A stretch of DNA of 64,000 bases. Source: Marinobacter halodurans. GTDB taxonomy: Bacteria > Pseudomonadota > Gammaproteobacteria > Pseudomonadales > Oleiphilaceae. The notes under the pieces were generated by a model. The model saw only the letters and a program-made list of their open reading frames with translations, had not been told where the DNA came from and did no database searches. Location: the NCBI RefSeq assembly GCF_004327985.1, contig NZ_SJDL01000012.1, positions 1-64,000 on the forward strand, read 5' to 3'. Each line of letters starts with the position of its first letter. Position 1 is the first letter of the stretch. Shown piece after piece: positions 29,845 to 39,090 of the stretch. A program made the translations under genes and the position numbers.

Positions 29845-30588
29845 TCAGACGCGGCGGCTGCGTCCGTTTTTAAGACGGGAATAGGTCGCGGTCGCCACAC
29901 CCAGCCAGGCGGCCAACTGGTAATCCGGCACCCGCTCGACCAGTTCCGGATAGTCACGCACCATGATCTGGTAGCGCTCTTCCGCACTCAGGGTCTGGCG
30001 CTCGAACTCACGCATGGTGGAACGTTCCGCCAGCTCTTCCATCAGGGCCAGGGCAAACTGGGCCCAGGCACCCTCGCCATCCTGCTTGATGCATTCGCGG
30101 AACGGCAGGAAATCCGCTTCCCAGAGGGTGCAGGGCGTCACGGTGGTCAGGCACAGGGTGTTGCGCTCGGAGCGGGTCCGGGCGAATACCGGCCAGATGG
30201 CGCTGCCTTCGTCGAAGAAGTGGTGAATACTGACGCGCCCCTCCTCGCTCTTGCGATAGAGCCGGGCAATGCCGTACTCCACGAGGTAGATCTTTTTCCA
30301 GGTGTTGTGGCGTTTCTCCAGATTGACTTCCGCCCCATAGGTGCGGTGTTCAAATAGAGAGGCCATTTCTTCCAGCAACTGCCGACGCTGACGGGAAAGA
30401 CGGTCCGGAATCCCCCAGCCCAGAACCCGTGCCAGGCTGTTGCGCAATGCCCGAATACGCCCTTCTCCGGGGTCCTTGGTGGACCACCCGTAGGCTTCGG
30501 GAAATTCATTGGCAAGGCACGGTGAAGAGGACGGTTGGTTCAGGACGTGCGTGGCAGATGAAGCAAGTACATCATCATGTTTACCCAT
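29845..30588 (-). CDS. Crp/Fnr-family transcriptional regulator
   Basis: This 247-residue protein has a central cyclic-nucleotide-binding-like beta domain (about 75-170) and a C-terminal helix-turn-helix with DYQLAAWLGVATATYSRLK near residues 220-240. It lacks the cysteine cluster of FNR, and I could not see the cAMP-contact residues of Crp, so the effector is unknown. It is divergent from the LysR gene with about 120 bases between starts, and upstream of the dimethylglycine oxidase gene on the same strand, so it may regulate methylated-amine catabolism. GGAG lies before the ATG. Confidence 0.85.
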   Translation of the reverse strand: MGKHDDVLASSATHVLNQPSSSPCLANEFPEAYGWSTKDPGEGRIRALRNSLARVLGWGIPDRLSRQRRQLLEEMASLFEHRTYGAEVNLEKRHNTWKKIYLVEYGIARLYRKSEEGRVSIHHFFDEGSAIWPVFARTRSERNTLCLTTVTPCTLWEADFLPFRECIKQDGEGAWAQFALALMEELAERSTMREFERQTLSAEERYQIMVRDYPELVERVPDYQLAAWLGVATATYSRLKNGRSRRV

Positions 30589-30664
30589 TACATAACTCCA
30601 CCCGAACGTGCGAAATCGTTAGCGCGCTATTATTGCATCGACTTTCACTCACAAAAACTGATTT

Positions 30665-30687
30665 ATATTGCTATTATTGAGCAATAT
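30665..30687. promoter_or_regulatory. Probable LysR operator in the crp-lysR divergent promoter
   Basis: ATATTGCT (30665-30672), seven bases, and AGCAATAT (30680-30687) form a perfect 8-7-8 inverted repeat containing the T-N11-A pattern typical of LysR-type sites. It ends 21 bases before the LysR start codon and 77 bases before the Crp gene start, well placed for autoregulation and control of the divergent gene. Confidence 0.7.
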
Positions 30688-30708
30688 TTCTGATTGATCA
30701 CGGGCCAT

Positions 30709-31581
30709 ATGGACACCGAACTTGCACGCACTTTCCTGGTCGTGGCCGAAACCGGCAGCTTTGTCAAAGCCGCCGACCGGCTGAATATTTCCCAGACCAC
30801 CGTCACCGCCCGCATACGCTCGCTGGAAAACCAGCTGGGCCAGGCCCTGTTCGAGCGCGGCCGGCACGGCGCCAGCCTGACGCCCCAGGGGGATCGTTTC
30901 ATGCCGTCGGCGATGTCGATCCTGCAGGTCTGGGAGCGCGCCCGGCACGACGTCAATGTCTCCACCGAGCACGAACACGTATTGTCGGTGGGCGGCGAAC
31001 TCAGCCTCTGGAACCCGCTGCTGCTGAACTGGCTGGTGTGGATGCGCAAGAACTGCCCGGAAATTGCCGTGCGTGCCGAGGTCGGGGATTCGGCCAGCCT
31101 GATCGGCAAGGTGGAGCGCGGCATCCTCGATATCGCCGTAGTGTACTCGCCGCTGTACCACCCCGGCCTGGTGGTGGAGATGCTGGAGGAGGAGCGCCTG
31201 ATCATGGTGACCACCGATCCCTCCGGCTCGACGGCGGAAAATGAGCACTACGTCTACGTGGACTGGGGACCGGAGTTTTCCTCCCACCACGACAAGGCGT
31301 TCCCGTCCCTGAAACGCTCCGGCATCTTCGTCGGCATGGGCCCCATGGGTTTGTCCTATATTCTCTCCGCCGGCGGTGCGGGCTACTTCCGGGAGCGGGC
31401 CATCCGCGGCCTGCTGGACGAGGGCCGGCTGTTCCGGGTGCCCAATGCACCGGCTTTCCCCTACCCGTCCTACATGGTGACCACCGAGACCGAGCGTCCC
31501 CAGGCCGCGATAGACCGCGGAATGCTCGGTCTGCGCCGGGTCATCCGGGACGGTATGTCGCCCTGGGTGATGCCGGTATAA
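30709..31581 (+). CDS. LysR-family transcriptional regulator
   Basis: The 290-residue protein has an N-terminal winged helix-turn-helix (ETGSFVKAADRLNISQTTVT split across residues 15-35) and a C-terminal effector-binding domain from about residue 88. The ATG at 30709 begins MDTELARTF, the usual LysR start; a TTG five codons upstream is less likely. It is divergent from a Crp-family gene and sits at the edge of the methyl-group catabolism island, so that island is its likeliest target. The effector is unknown. Confidence 0.9.
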   Translation: MDTELARTFLVVAETGSFVKAADRLNISQTTVTARIRSLENQLGQALFERGRHGASLTPQGDRFMPSAMSILQVWERARHDVNVSTEHEHVLSVGGELSLWNPLLLNWLVWMRKNCPEIAVRAEVGDSASLIGKVERGILDIAVVYSPLYHPGLVVEMLEEERLIMVTTDPSGSTAENEHYVYVDWGPEFSSHHDKAFPSLKRSGIFVGMGPMGLSYILSAGGAGYFRERAIRGLLDEGRLFRVPNAPAFPYPSYMVTTETERPQAAIDRGMLGLRRVIRDGMSPWVMPV

Positions 31582-31781
31582 TGGCATGGAGCGTTCGGCA
31601 ACGCGGCCGTGCGCTTTCGGTATTCACCTACCGGGCCGATGGGACATTAGCCTTAGACGGCTTGTCAGGGTCCCGTGCAATCTCTAACCTTTAGGGAGGA
31701 CGGGATCCATCTCCACTGCCTTAGCGCGCCGGTCCCGTCAACCCGGTTTCCCCTTTCCCAATCGTAGTGAGCAGCATTTCC
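31582..31781 (+). promoter_or_regulatory. 200-base leader before lipA with competing complementary segments
   Basis: Three six-base segments can pair alternatively: TCCCGT (31671-31676), ACGGGA (31700-31705) and TCCCGT (31733-31738). The middle segment can pair with either partner but not both. There is also an AGGGAGGA stretch with no start codon after it. No known riboswitch was recognised; this may be coincidence. Confidence 0.3.
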
Positions 31782-32825
31782 ATGACGGATGGCGCCAGCA
31801 ATCGCATTACCAGTGGTTCAAAATACCGCAGCGAGCAAGGATTCTCGGCCATCAAGGACGGCATCAAGCGCTCCGGTAACGCGGACAAACCGGTTACCCG
31901 CAAGCCCAGTTGGCTGCGTGCCCGCATGCCCGGCGGTGAACGTTTCGACGCGGTGCGCCGCAACGTGGCCGAGCACCGGCTGAGTACCGTCTGCCAGGAA
32001 TCCCACTGCCCCAACATCGGCGAGTGCTGGAATAACGGCACCGCCACGATCATGGTGATGGGTTCGGTCTGTACCCGGGCCTGCAAGTTCTGCGCCGTCG
32101 ATACCGGCAACCCGAAAGGCTGGCTCGACCATGAAGAGCCGGAGAACACCGCCAAGTCCGTGGAGCTGATGGGACTGCGCTACATCGTACTCACCTCCGT
32201 CGACCGGGACGATCTGGAAGACGGCGGCGCCGCCCACTATGCGGCCTGCGTCAGCGCCATCAAGGCCCGCACCCCGCAAGTGGCGGTGGAGGCCCTGACA
32301 CCCGATTTCGACGGCGTACACTCCGCCATCGAGGCCGTCGTCGATTCCGGCCTGGACGTGTTTGCCCAGAACGTGGAGACCGTCGAGCGCCTGACCCACT
32401 ACGTGCGTGACCCGCGCGCCGGTTATGAGAAGACCCTCAAGGTGCTGGAACACGCCAAGCAGCATCGCCCGGACGTCCTCACCAAGACCAGCCTCATGCT
32501 GGGCCTGGGCGAGACCGACGAGGAAATCCTCCGGACCATGGACGACCTGCGCGCCGTGGGCGTGGACATCCTGACCCTAGGCCAGTACCTGCGCCCGACC
32601 CCGAACCACCTGCCGGTCGAGCGCTACGTCACACCGGAGGAATTCAACCGCTACCGCGAGATCGGCCTGGAAAAAGGCTTCATGGAGGTGCCCTCCGGCC
32701 CCATGGTCCGCTCCAGCTACCGGGCCGACCGGGTGTTCGAGCAGAACAACCTGGGCCTGGCCATGCCGGCCGTGCCGACGCCGGAGAAGGACGAGAACCG
32801 GATTCCACTGAAGGCCGTCGAGTAA
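31782..32825 (+). CDS. lipA: Lipoyl synthase (radical SAM)
   Basis: This 347-residue enzyme inserts two sulfurs into protein-bound octanoyl groups. The auxiliary iron-sulfur cluster motif [12 protein letters not shown] and the radical SAM motif CTRACKFC are both intact, and the C-terminal [11 protein letters not shown], with its conserved RSSY, is present. The ATG at 31782 is chosen over a GTG five codons earlier; neither has a strong ribosome site. Octanoyl transferase LipB is encoded 30 kb away beside dacA rather than adjacent. A terminator follows. Confidence 0.97.
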   Translation: MTDGASNRITSGSKYRSEQGFSAIKDGIKRSGNADKPVTRKPSWLRARMPGGERFDAVRRNVAEHRLSTVCQESHCPNIGECWNNGTATIMVMGSVCTRACKFCAVDTGNPKGWLDHEEPENTAKSVELMGLRYIVLTSVDRDDLEDGGAAHYAACVSAIKARTPQVAVEALTPDFDGVHSAIEAVVDSGLDVFAQNVETVERLTHYVRDPRAGYEKTLKVLEHAKQHRPDVLTKTSLMLGLGETDEEILRTMDDLRAVGVDILTLGQYLRPTPNHLPVERYVTPEEFNRYREIGLEKGFMEVPSGPMVRSSYRADRVFEQNNLGLAMPAVPTPEKDENRIPLKAVE

Positions 32826-32850
32826 GCGGCCTCTCCCAGCCCCATCCCGA

Positions 32851-32877
32851 AGCCAGCCTGACCATGCTGGCTTTTTT
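32851..32877 (+). terminator. Rho-independent terminator after lipA
   Basis: AGCCAGC, an eight-base loop and GCTGGCT form a perfect stem followed by TTTTT. It lies 26 bases after the lipA stop. Confidence 0.88.
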
Positions 32878-32889
32878 GTACCTGCCCCA

Positions 32890-33744
32890 TCAACCGGCAA
32901 AGCGTGCCAGCACCGATCGCACCGACGCCAGGTAGCCGCCCCCAAACAGGTTCAGGTGATTGAGCAGGTGGTACAGGTTATACAGCGGCACCCGCTCCTC
33001 CCACCCCGGTGCCAGCTCCGCATTGGCGGCATAGGCCTGGTAGAACTCGCCGGACTGGCTGCCGAACAGCGTGGTCATGGCGAGATCGGCTTCCGCCCAG
33101 CCGTAGTGGGCCGCGGGGTCAATCAACACCGGCTCGCCTTGCGGTCCTGCGTGGATGTTACCGCTCCAGAGATCGCCGTGGATCAGGCTGGGCGGCTGCT
33201 CGGGAATCCAGTCCACCAGGCGATCGGCGATGGCTTCCACCTGACGCACCCCGGCCGCCGGCAGCCGCCCCTTGTCCCGGGCCAGCCGGGCCTGGAACAG
33301 CAGGCGCGCTTCGCCGAAAAAAGCGAAACCGTCGGCCATGCGGGGATTGGGCTGGGGCGTCAGGCCACAGTAGTTATCGCAGGAGAAACCAAAGGCGCTG
33401 TCCGTGGCGCGATGCATCTGCGCCAGGCGTTCACCCAACTGGCGGCCGAAATCCGGCCCCGGCGCACCCGCCACCCATTCCAGCAGCAATCCCTGTTCCG
33501 AGACCGCCAGCACCTGGGGCACCCGGATCGTACCGGTGGCCAGCATGGCCCGCAGCCCCTCCGCCTCAGCCTCGAAGAAGCCGGCCGGGGGCGCCCGGTG
33601 AACCTTGAGGAATGCCGTATCGCCGTTTGCGAGTACCACGCGAAATGCGTCGTTGATACTGCCGCCGCCGAGCCCCCGACGCTCGACCGCCGGTGGCAGG
33701 CCGGCCTCAACAAGCAGGGATCCCAGAATCGAGTCGGTCGACAT
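32890..33744 (-). CDS. Fructosamine kinase family protein
   Basis: The 284-residue protein has the aminoglycoside phosphotransferase-like fold of fructosamine/ketosamine-3-kinases. GGGSINDAF near the N-terminus is the nucleotide-binding loop, and IHGDLWSGN near residue 190 is the catalytic loop with its Asp. Such enzymes phosphorylate Amadori products for deglycation. Two ATGs lie in tandem; the second is about six bases from AAGGAG and is preferred. It converges with lipA across the terminator. Substrate is not predictable. Confidence 0.9.
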   Translation of the reverse strand: MSTDSILGSLLVEAGLPPAVERRGLGGGSINDAFRVVLANGDTAFLKVHRAPPAGFFEAEAEGLRAMLATGTIRVPQVLAVSEQGLLLEWVAGAPGPDFGRQLGERLAQMHRATDSAFGFSCDNYCGLTPQPNPRMADGFAFFGEARLLFQARLARDKGRLPAAGVRQVEAIADRLVDWIPEQPPSLIHGDLWSGNIHAGPQGEPVLIDPAAHYGWAEADLAMTTLFGSQSGEFYQAYAANAELAPGWEERVPLYNLYHLLNHLNLFGGGYLASVRSVLARFAG

Positions 33745-33931
33745 CATGCGCTCCTTGCCACTGATCGGTGCGATGACTGTGGAGAGTGTAGCGAACGCGG
33801 CGGAGGCCAGGGCCAGCAAGGCAAAAGCCGGCGAATGAACGCAGTTGACGGGCTGCCAATGGGCCCCTTGACCGGGCCGGCGCTCCAGGCGTCATTCATC
33901 GCCGGACGCAGCCGCTTTTGCAACACCCGCT

Positions 33932-35668
33932 TCAGCTTGTGTGCCGGGACGGCCCCTGATAGAGCCGGCACCGGTTTCGCCCTTGCCGCTTGGCCTGGTA
34001 CAGCGCCCGGTCGGCATCGCGAAGCATCTGTGAGGGCGACAGTTGGACATCCGCGGCGAAAACCGGCGCAATCCCGGCGGTCAGGGTGTGGCGGATGGCC
34101 CTGCCCTCATGTTCGGTAGGCGTCCCGGCAAAGTCCAGCCGGATCCTCTCGGCAATGTCCAGGGCCACCGCCTCCGAGGGCACCTGCAACAGAAGGACGA
34201 ATTCCTCGCCCCCATAGCGGATACAGACGTCAGCCGGCCGGCTCGTGCGGTTGAGCAGGTCCGCCAGATCCACCAGCACCTGATCGCCGGCCTCATGACC
34301 ATAAGTGTCGTTGATCTGCTTGAAGTGGTCCAGATCGATCAGGATCAGGAATACCGGCAGCCCGGTTCGCTCGAATCGTTGGCGGAACGTCTCGTAGACC
34401 AGGCTCATCCCGCGCCGGTTGTTGAGTCCGGTCAGCGGATCCTGGTGCGCCATGCGCAGGGCCATGCGGCGATCGCGGTCCCAACTGATCAGGCGTTCAC
34501 CCAGGGCGACCAGCAGGAGCAGCGCTTCCAGGACTCCGGCGGCCTGGGCAAAGACCAGCGAATCCATTCCCCAGTGCAACCAGGGCGTGCCGGCGCTGAT
34601 CACGCCGAGCGCCAGACCGATGCCGTATAACACCCATGCGATCGCATACCAGCGGGCATAGTGCTGCCCCTGCCGATAGGCCCAGAACCCCAGCGGCGCC
34701 AGCAGGATCAGGGACAGCAGGCCAACGAACGACAGCACCAGTACCGGTTCATAGAAACCGGCGAAGCGCATCAGGATGCCGAGCATCATGATCGCCTGGA
34801 CGCAGCGGATCGCCCGGTCGATACCCGGGAACCGCTGCCGGGTCCGCAGGAAGCCCCGGGAAAACTGGAAGGCGCTGGCGGCCATCAGCAGATAGAGTAT
34901 GTGGAAGCCTTCGTTGTGCCAGAACACCGATTGGGGCCACAGGAACTGGAAGGCAAACCCGTTGAGCAAGGCCCACATCAGGGCGCTGGCCACCAGGAAG
35001 ACGGCGTATTGAAAGAACAGCCACTGGCGCAGCAGCCCGGCGCCGGCCAGCGAGATGAACACCAGGACCAGCATGGCGCCGTAATAGAGCCCGTAGAGTG
35101 CGTATTCCCGGCGGGACTGGTCGGCGAAGCGGCCGGCCTCGGCGAGATCGAGGTTCAGGCTGACACTGTCGGGCTTTTCGTAGGCCAGGCGCAGGTACAG
35201 GGTTGTCGACCCGCCGGGAGGCGTGGCGTGCTTGAAGGCCAGACGACGGTAGTCCAGCATGCGTTTGTCGAAGGGGGCCCGATCGGTCAGCGAGCACTCA
35301 TGCCACTGGCCCCCATTGTCCACCCAGTAGACCGTCATCAGGTCCAGGTAGGTGGTTTCGTGGCTGAGCACCCAATGCACCGGGGCATTGCCGCTGTTAT
35401 GCAGGCGCATCCGTATCCAGAAGGCCCGATCGCTGATCCCCTGGTTAACATCCCGGCCGGTCAGCGGCCGGAATCCATCGAGCGGCAGCTCGTCCAGCGT
35501 TGTATCCGGCGCCGTAACGAGAAACTCCGCGGGTGCACGAACCCGTTGCGCGGTCAGGTCGGCGATATCGAGCGTGGGTGCGGGAGGAACGGCCGCGGAC
35601 GCCATACGGGCCGCGCACAAGAGAATCAGGACGGTGATCGGGATCAGTAATCTGACGACAGCAAGCAT
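33932..35668 (-). CDS. Membrane diguanylate cyclase (7TMR-DISM extracellular and 7TM domains, GGDEF)
   Basis: This protein of about 578 residues has a signal-peptide-like N-terminus, an extracytoplasmic 7TMR-DISM beta domain (about 30-175, with SDRAFWIRMRLHN), seven hydrophobic helices (about 185-385) and a C-terminal GGDEF domain. The catalytic loop is RYGGEEF, and RPAD five residues upstream is an I-site, so an active, product-inhibited cyclase is expected. The DISM domain is thought to bind extracellular carbohydrate-like ligands. The start at 35668 is chosen because it places the signal sequence first; a longer reading to 35761 adds 31 residues. Confidence 0.92.
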   Translation of the reverse strand: MLAVVRLLIPITVLILLCAARMASAAVPPAPTLDIADLTAQRVRAPAEFLVTAPDTTLDELPLDGFRPLTGRDVNQGISDRAFWIRMRLHNSGNAPVHWVLSHETTYLDLMTVYWVDNGGQWHECSLTDRAPFDKRMLDYRRLAFKHATPPGGSTTLYLRLAYEKPDSVSLNLDLAEAGRFADQSRREYALYGLYYGAMLVLVFISLAGAGLLRQWLFFQYAVFLVASALMWALLNGFAFQFLWPQSVFWHNEGFHILYLLMAASAFQFSRGFLRTRQRFPGIDRAIRCVQAIMMLGILMRFAGFYEPVLVLSFVGLLSLILLAPLGFWAYRQGQHYARWYAIAWVLYGIGLALGVISAGTPWLHWGMDSLVFAQAAGVLEALLLLVALGERLISWDRDRRMALRMAHQDPLTGLNNRRGMSLVYETFRQRFERTGLPVFLILIDLDHFKQINDTYGHEAGDQVLVDLADLLNRTSRPADVCIRYGGEEFVLLLQVPSEAVALDIAERIRLDFAGTPTEHEGRAIRHTLTAGIAPVFAADVQLSPSQMLRDADRALYQAKRQGRNRCRLYQGPSRHTS

Positions 35669-35834
35669 GCCAGGGTCTGTTTCAGTGAATCGATGCCAGT
35701 CTAGACAAAGTTGAGGATCGCGCCAGTTTTCAGGGGAACACACCCGCTCGACCAAGGTCACATTCCTTAGGCGGGCGGCCAGGTTCTAGAATAGCAGTTA
35801 TCCTTTTTCGACCACGTCACGGATGGAGAATGCA

Positions 35835-37049
35835 ATGAGACGTGTTGTGATCACCGGCATGGGCATCGTGTCATGCCTGGGCAACAGCATTGAAGACGTG
35901 AATGAGAGCCTGAAAGCAGGTCGCTCCGGCATTCGCTTCAACGAAACCTATCACGACCAGGGCTTCCGCAGCCAGGTCTCCGGCTCGGTCGACGTCGACA
36001 CCTCGGTCATCGACCGCAAGGTGCGCCGCTTCATGGGTCAGTCGGCCATGTACAGCTACCTGGCCATGCAGGAGGCGATCGAATCCGCCGGACTTGACGA
36101 AAGCCTGGTCTCCAACGACCGCACCGGCCTGATTGCCGGCTCCGGCGGTGCCTCCTGCTCGAGTCAGGTGGAAGCCGTGGACATCATGCGTGAGAAGGGC
36201 GTCAAGCGCATCGGGCCGTACATGGTGCCACGGATCATGACCAGCACCGTCTCCGCCTGTCTGGCGACCGCCTACAAGATCCGCGGTGTGAACTACTCCA
36301 TGTCGTCCGCCTGTGCCACCAGTGCGCACTGTATCGGTCACGCGATGGAGCAGATCCAGGCGGGCAGGCAGGACATCGTCTTCGCCGGTGGCGGTGAAGA
36401 GGAGGACTGGACCCTGACCATGCTGTTCGATGCCATGGGTGCCCTGTCCACCAAGTACAACGATGCCCCGGAAACGGCCTCGCGCCCGTTCGACAGCGGT
36501 CGTGACGGCTTCGTCATCGCCGGTGGCGGCGGCATGCTCGTCGTCGAGGAACTGGAGCACGCGAAGAAGCGCGGCGCCAACATCATTGCCGAACTGGTCG
36601 GCTACGGCGCCACCAGCGACGGCTATGACATGGTGGCCCCGTCCGGCGAAGGCGCCCAGCGCTGTATGCGCCAGGCCATGTCCACCGTCGAGGGCAGGAT
36701 CGACTACATCAACGCCCACGGCACCAGCACGCCGGTCGGCGATGTGGCCGAGATGGGCGCGGTCCGCAAGACCTTTGGCGAGCACATCCCGGCCATCTCC
36801 TCCACCAAGTCGCTGTCGGGTCACTCCCTCGGCGCCGCCGGTGTTCACGAAGCGATTTACTCGCTGCTGATGCTGCAGAACGGCTACATCGCCGGCACCA
36901 AAAACTACCATTCTCCGGATGCGGAAATTGCGCATATGCCGATCGTCGGCCCTGATGCAAAGTCGGCTCATCTGGACCGCGTTATGTCGAACAGCTTCGG
37001 ATTCGGTGGTACCAACGCCTCGCTGGTCTTCCAGCGTTTTGAGGGCTGA
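35835..37049 (+). CDS. fabB: 3-oxoacyl-ACP synthase I
   Basis: This 404-residue condensing enzyme elongates acyl-ACP with malonyl-ACP and is needed for unsaturated fatty acids. The catalytic Cys lies in the [10 protein letters not shown] stretch near residue 163, and the two active-site histidines lie in [11 protein letters not shown] and SGHSLGAAG. Length and sequence match FabB rather than FabF. The ATG at 35835 has GGAG eight bases upstream. FabA, often its operon partner, is not adjacent; an FNR-type regulator gene follows on the same strand. Confidence 0.95.
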   Translation: MRRVVITGMGIVSCLGNSIEDVNESLKAGRSGIRFNETYHDQGFRSQVSGSVDVDTSVIDRKVRRFMGQSAMYSYLAMQEAIESAGLDESLVSNDRTGLIAGSGGASCSSQVEAVDIMREKGVKRIGPYMVPRIMTSTVSACLATAYKIRGVNYSMSSACATSAHCIGHAMEQIQAGRQDIVFAGGGEEEDWTLTMLFDAMGALSTKYNDAPETASRPFDSGRDGFVIAGGGGMLVVEELEHAKKRGANIIAELVGYGATSDGYDMVAPSGEGAQRCMRQAMSTVEGRIDYINAHGTSTPVGDVAEMGAVRKTFGEHIPAISSTKSLSGHSLGAAGVHEAIYSLLMLQNGYIAGTKNYHSPDAEIAHMPIVGPDAKSAHLDRVMSNSFGFGGTNASLVFQRFEG

Positions 37050-37064
37050 GGCAACTGCAGGGGT

Positions 37065-37088
37065 GGCATCCCACCGGGATGTCACCCA
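37065..37088 (+). other. Stem-loop between fabB and the FNR-type gene
   Basis: GGGTGGCATCCC and GGGATGTCACCC pair around a short ACC loop with one G-T wobble. There is no T-run, so it may be an attenuator or mRNA-stabilising structure rather than a terminator. Confidence 0.4.
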
Positions 37089-37154
37089 GTCCCGCAAGTG
37101 ATTCACAACCGGACAGTTGGCAAAATCGTCTGTCGCCTTTAAGGTGGGATTATT

Positions 37155-37931
37155 GTGGAATCACAACGGGGCAAGATCATTCATATGGGTGAACGCATCT
37201 CCACGGCGCGCGCCGCTGCGCTCAAGTCAAGCTGCCAGGAATGCAGCCTCAGCAACCTGTGCCTGCCGCTGGCGGTCAGCAGCCATGACATCGACCGTCT
37301 CGAAGACGTCGTGCAGCAGGGACAGACCATTGATCGCGGCAAGCACGTGTTCCGTCAGAACGATCCGTTCCGCTCCTGTTATGCCGTTCGCAGCGGTGCC
37401 GTCAAGACGTACATCATTTCCGATTCCGGCGAGGAACAGATTACCGGTTTCTACCTGCCAGGCGAGATCATCGGCCTGGACAGCATGGGACCGGACGGCT
37501 ATTCCTGCTCCGCCAAGGCACTGGACCGGAGCAGCTTCTGCGAGATTCCATTCAATCGGCTGGAAGAACTGGCGACACGTATCCCGTCGCTGCAGCATCA
37601 CTTTTTCCAGTTGATGAGCCAGGAAATCAAGAACAGCCACAACCTGTCGCTTTTGCTGAGCAAGAACTCGGCGGAGGAACGGATTGCCACGCTGCTGCTG
37701 TCCCTGTCGACCCGCTTCAGCCGGCGCCGGTTGTCATCCACCGAGCTGATCCTGCCCATGCCCCGGCACGACATCGCCAACTACCTGGGATTGGCGGTTG
37801 AGACGGTAAGTCGGGTGATGACCCGCTTCCAGCGTCAGGGGCTGATCGGCTCCCATGGCCGGGAAGTCAGCCTGAAAGACATCCCCGCACTGAAGGCCGT
37901 CGCCCACGGCGGCTGCCAGAAGGACGACTGA
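37155..37931 (+). CDS. FNR/ANR-type oxygen-sensing transcriptional regulator
   Basis: The 258-residue protein has the four cysteines that hold the oxygen-labile 4Fe-4S cluster of FNR: C27, C30, C36 and C129 (in CEIPF). The Crp-like sensor domain is central, and the DNA-recognition helix LGLAVETVSRVMTRFQ near residues 212-227 contains the E-SR pattern of FNR. It should switch gene expression on oxygen loss. The GTG at 37155 is preferred because AAGGTGGGA precedes it; an ATG ten codons later lacks a site. Confidence 0.93.
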   Translation: MESQRGKIIHMGERISTARAAALKSSCQECSLSNLCLPLAVSSHDIDRLEDVVQQGQTIDRGKHVFRQNDPFRSCYAVRSGAVKTYIISDSGEEQITGFYLPGEIIGLDSMGPDGYSCSAKALDRSSFCEIPFNRLEELATRIPSLQHHFFQLMSQEIKNSHNLSLLLSKNSAEERIATLLLSLSTRFSRRRLSSTELILPMPRHDIANYLGLAVETVSRVMTRFQRQGLIGSHGREVSLKDIPALKAVAHGGCQKDD

Positions 37932-37953
37932 CGAAGGCGGCCCGGACCGCCTC

Positions 37954-38826
37954 TCAGTGCGTTTCGGGCTGGGCTGCACCGCTGATCAGGGCCGCCTCTT
38001 CCTTGAGCCGGGTGCGCCAGGGCAGTTGCTTGACGCCAAAGGTGTTGCGAATCTTGATGCAGCCCAACGTGGTGTTTTCCGGCTCCAGCCTGGCCCAGGC
38101 CGGCACCTTGTCAACCACGTGCACTGCCTCGAGCTCCGGCAGTGCATTGATGATTTCCAGCCCCAGCTCGTACTGACTGATCTCTTCCGCGCCAGCGTAC
38201 TGATACGTGCCCCAGACTTCCGCGCCGCAATCGATCTGCAACACCAGCGCCCGGATGACCCGCGCCAGATCCTTCATGGCAACGGGCTGGCCGCGATGAC
38301 GACTGGACAACTCCAACTGGGTTGCCCCTTCGGCGGATGCCGTAATCTTGCGGATGAAGCGCTCCAGGCTCCAGCCGGTCCGCAGGATCAGGTGCCGGGG
38401 CAATAGCGTCCTCAGCGCCTGCTCACACTCCCATTGCCAGTTGCCGAGCTGACTGAACGGCTGGCCCGGGTTGGACGTGATATAGGCACTCTGCTTGCGC
38501 CCGTCGAAGACATAGCAGGTGGACAGCTGGATCAGGGCGATATCATGCTCGCGGGCATGTTCGGCCAACGCCATGGGAATGGAGAAGGCCCACTCGCGAA
38601 TCGTCTCGGGATCGCGCTCGGCGGCCTCCGGATCATTGTGCCAGAGGGTATTGACGATCAGGTCCGTTGCCTCGGGGACCCAATCCTCCAGCGCCGCGGG
38701 GTCCACACCGTCCGGGCTGCGGATCAGCAGTGGACGGATTGCCAGCGAGGTACCTCGCAACGCCTCCAGGACAAGACGCCCCAGGGGGCCGTAATCGTGT
38801 ACAACCAGAACATTCACGCGGGTCAA
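37954..38826 (-). CDS. RmlD-like NAD-dependent sugar-nucleotide reductase/epimerase family protein
   Basis: The 290-residue protein has a Rossmann-fold SDR layout related to dTDP-4-dehydrorhamnose reductase: a nucleotide-binding DYGPLGRLVLEAL region near the start, STCYVFDG near residue 103 and LILRTGW near 147. The classic YxxxK is not clear, so catalytic activity is uncertain. No sugar biosynthesis genes are nearby, so its substrate is open. The start appears to be a TTG four bases after GGAG. It converges with the FNR-type gene. Confidence 0.75.
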   Translation of the reverse strand: MTRVNVLVVHDYGPLGRLVLEALRGTSLAIRPLLIRSPDGVDPAALEDWVPEATDLIVNTLWHNDPEAAERDPETIREWAFSIPMALAEHAREHDIALIQLSTCYVFDGRKQSAYITSNPGQPFSQLGNWQWECEQALRTLLPRHLILRTGWSLERFIRKITASAEGATQLELSSRHRGQPVAMKDLARVIRALVLQIDCGAEVWGTYQYAGAEEISQYELGLEIINALPELEAVHVVDKVPAWARLEPENTTLGCIKIRNTFGVKQLPWRTRLKEEAALISGAAQPETH

Positions 38827-39090
38827 TCAACTCCAGATCATTGGGCAAGTGGAAGGCTTGGAACGCCCCTGGGCAGCAGCATGCCACTGCCGCCCCGGTT
38901 GGCTCAATCCCTGCTGGCAAGAGTGACAGAAGGTGCCGAGGGCTCCAGCCAATGGCCCTCGTTCAGACCTGAATAGAATAAGGCATCGGCGCTGATTCCG
39001 CATCCATCGCGACGCCGGGACAGACGCAAACCTGACTCACTGGACGGGACCGCCCGCCACCCGGGTCCAACCAATCAAACAGGGAAACCC

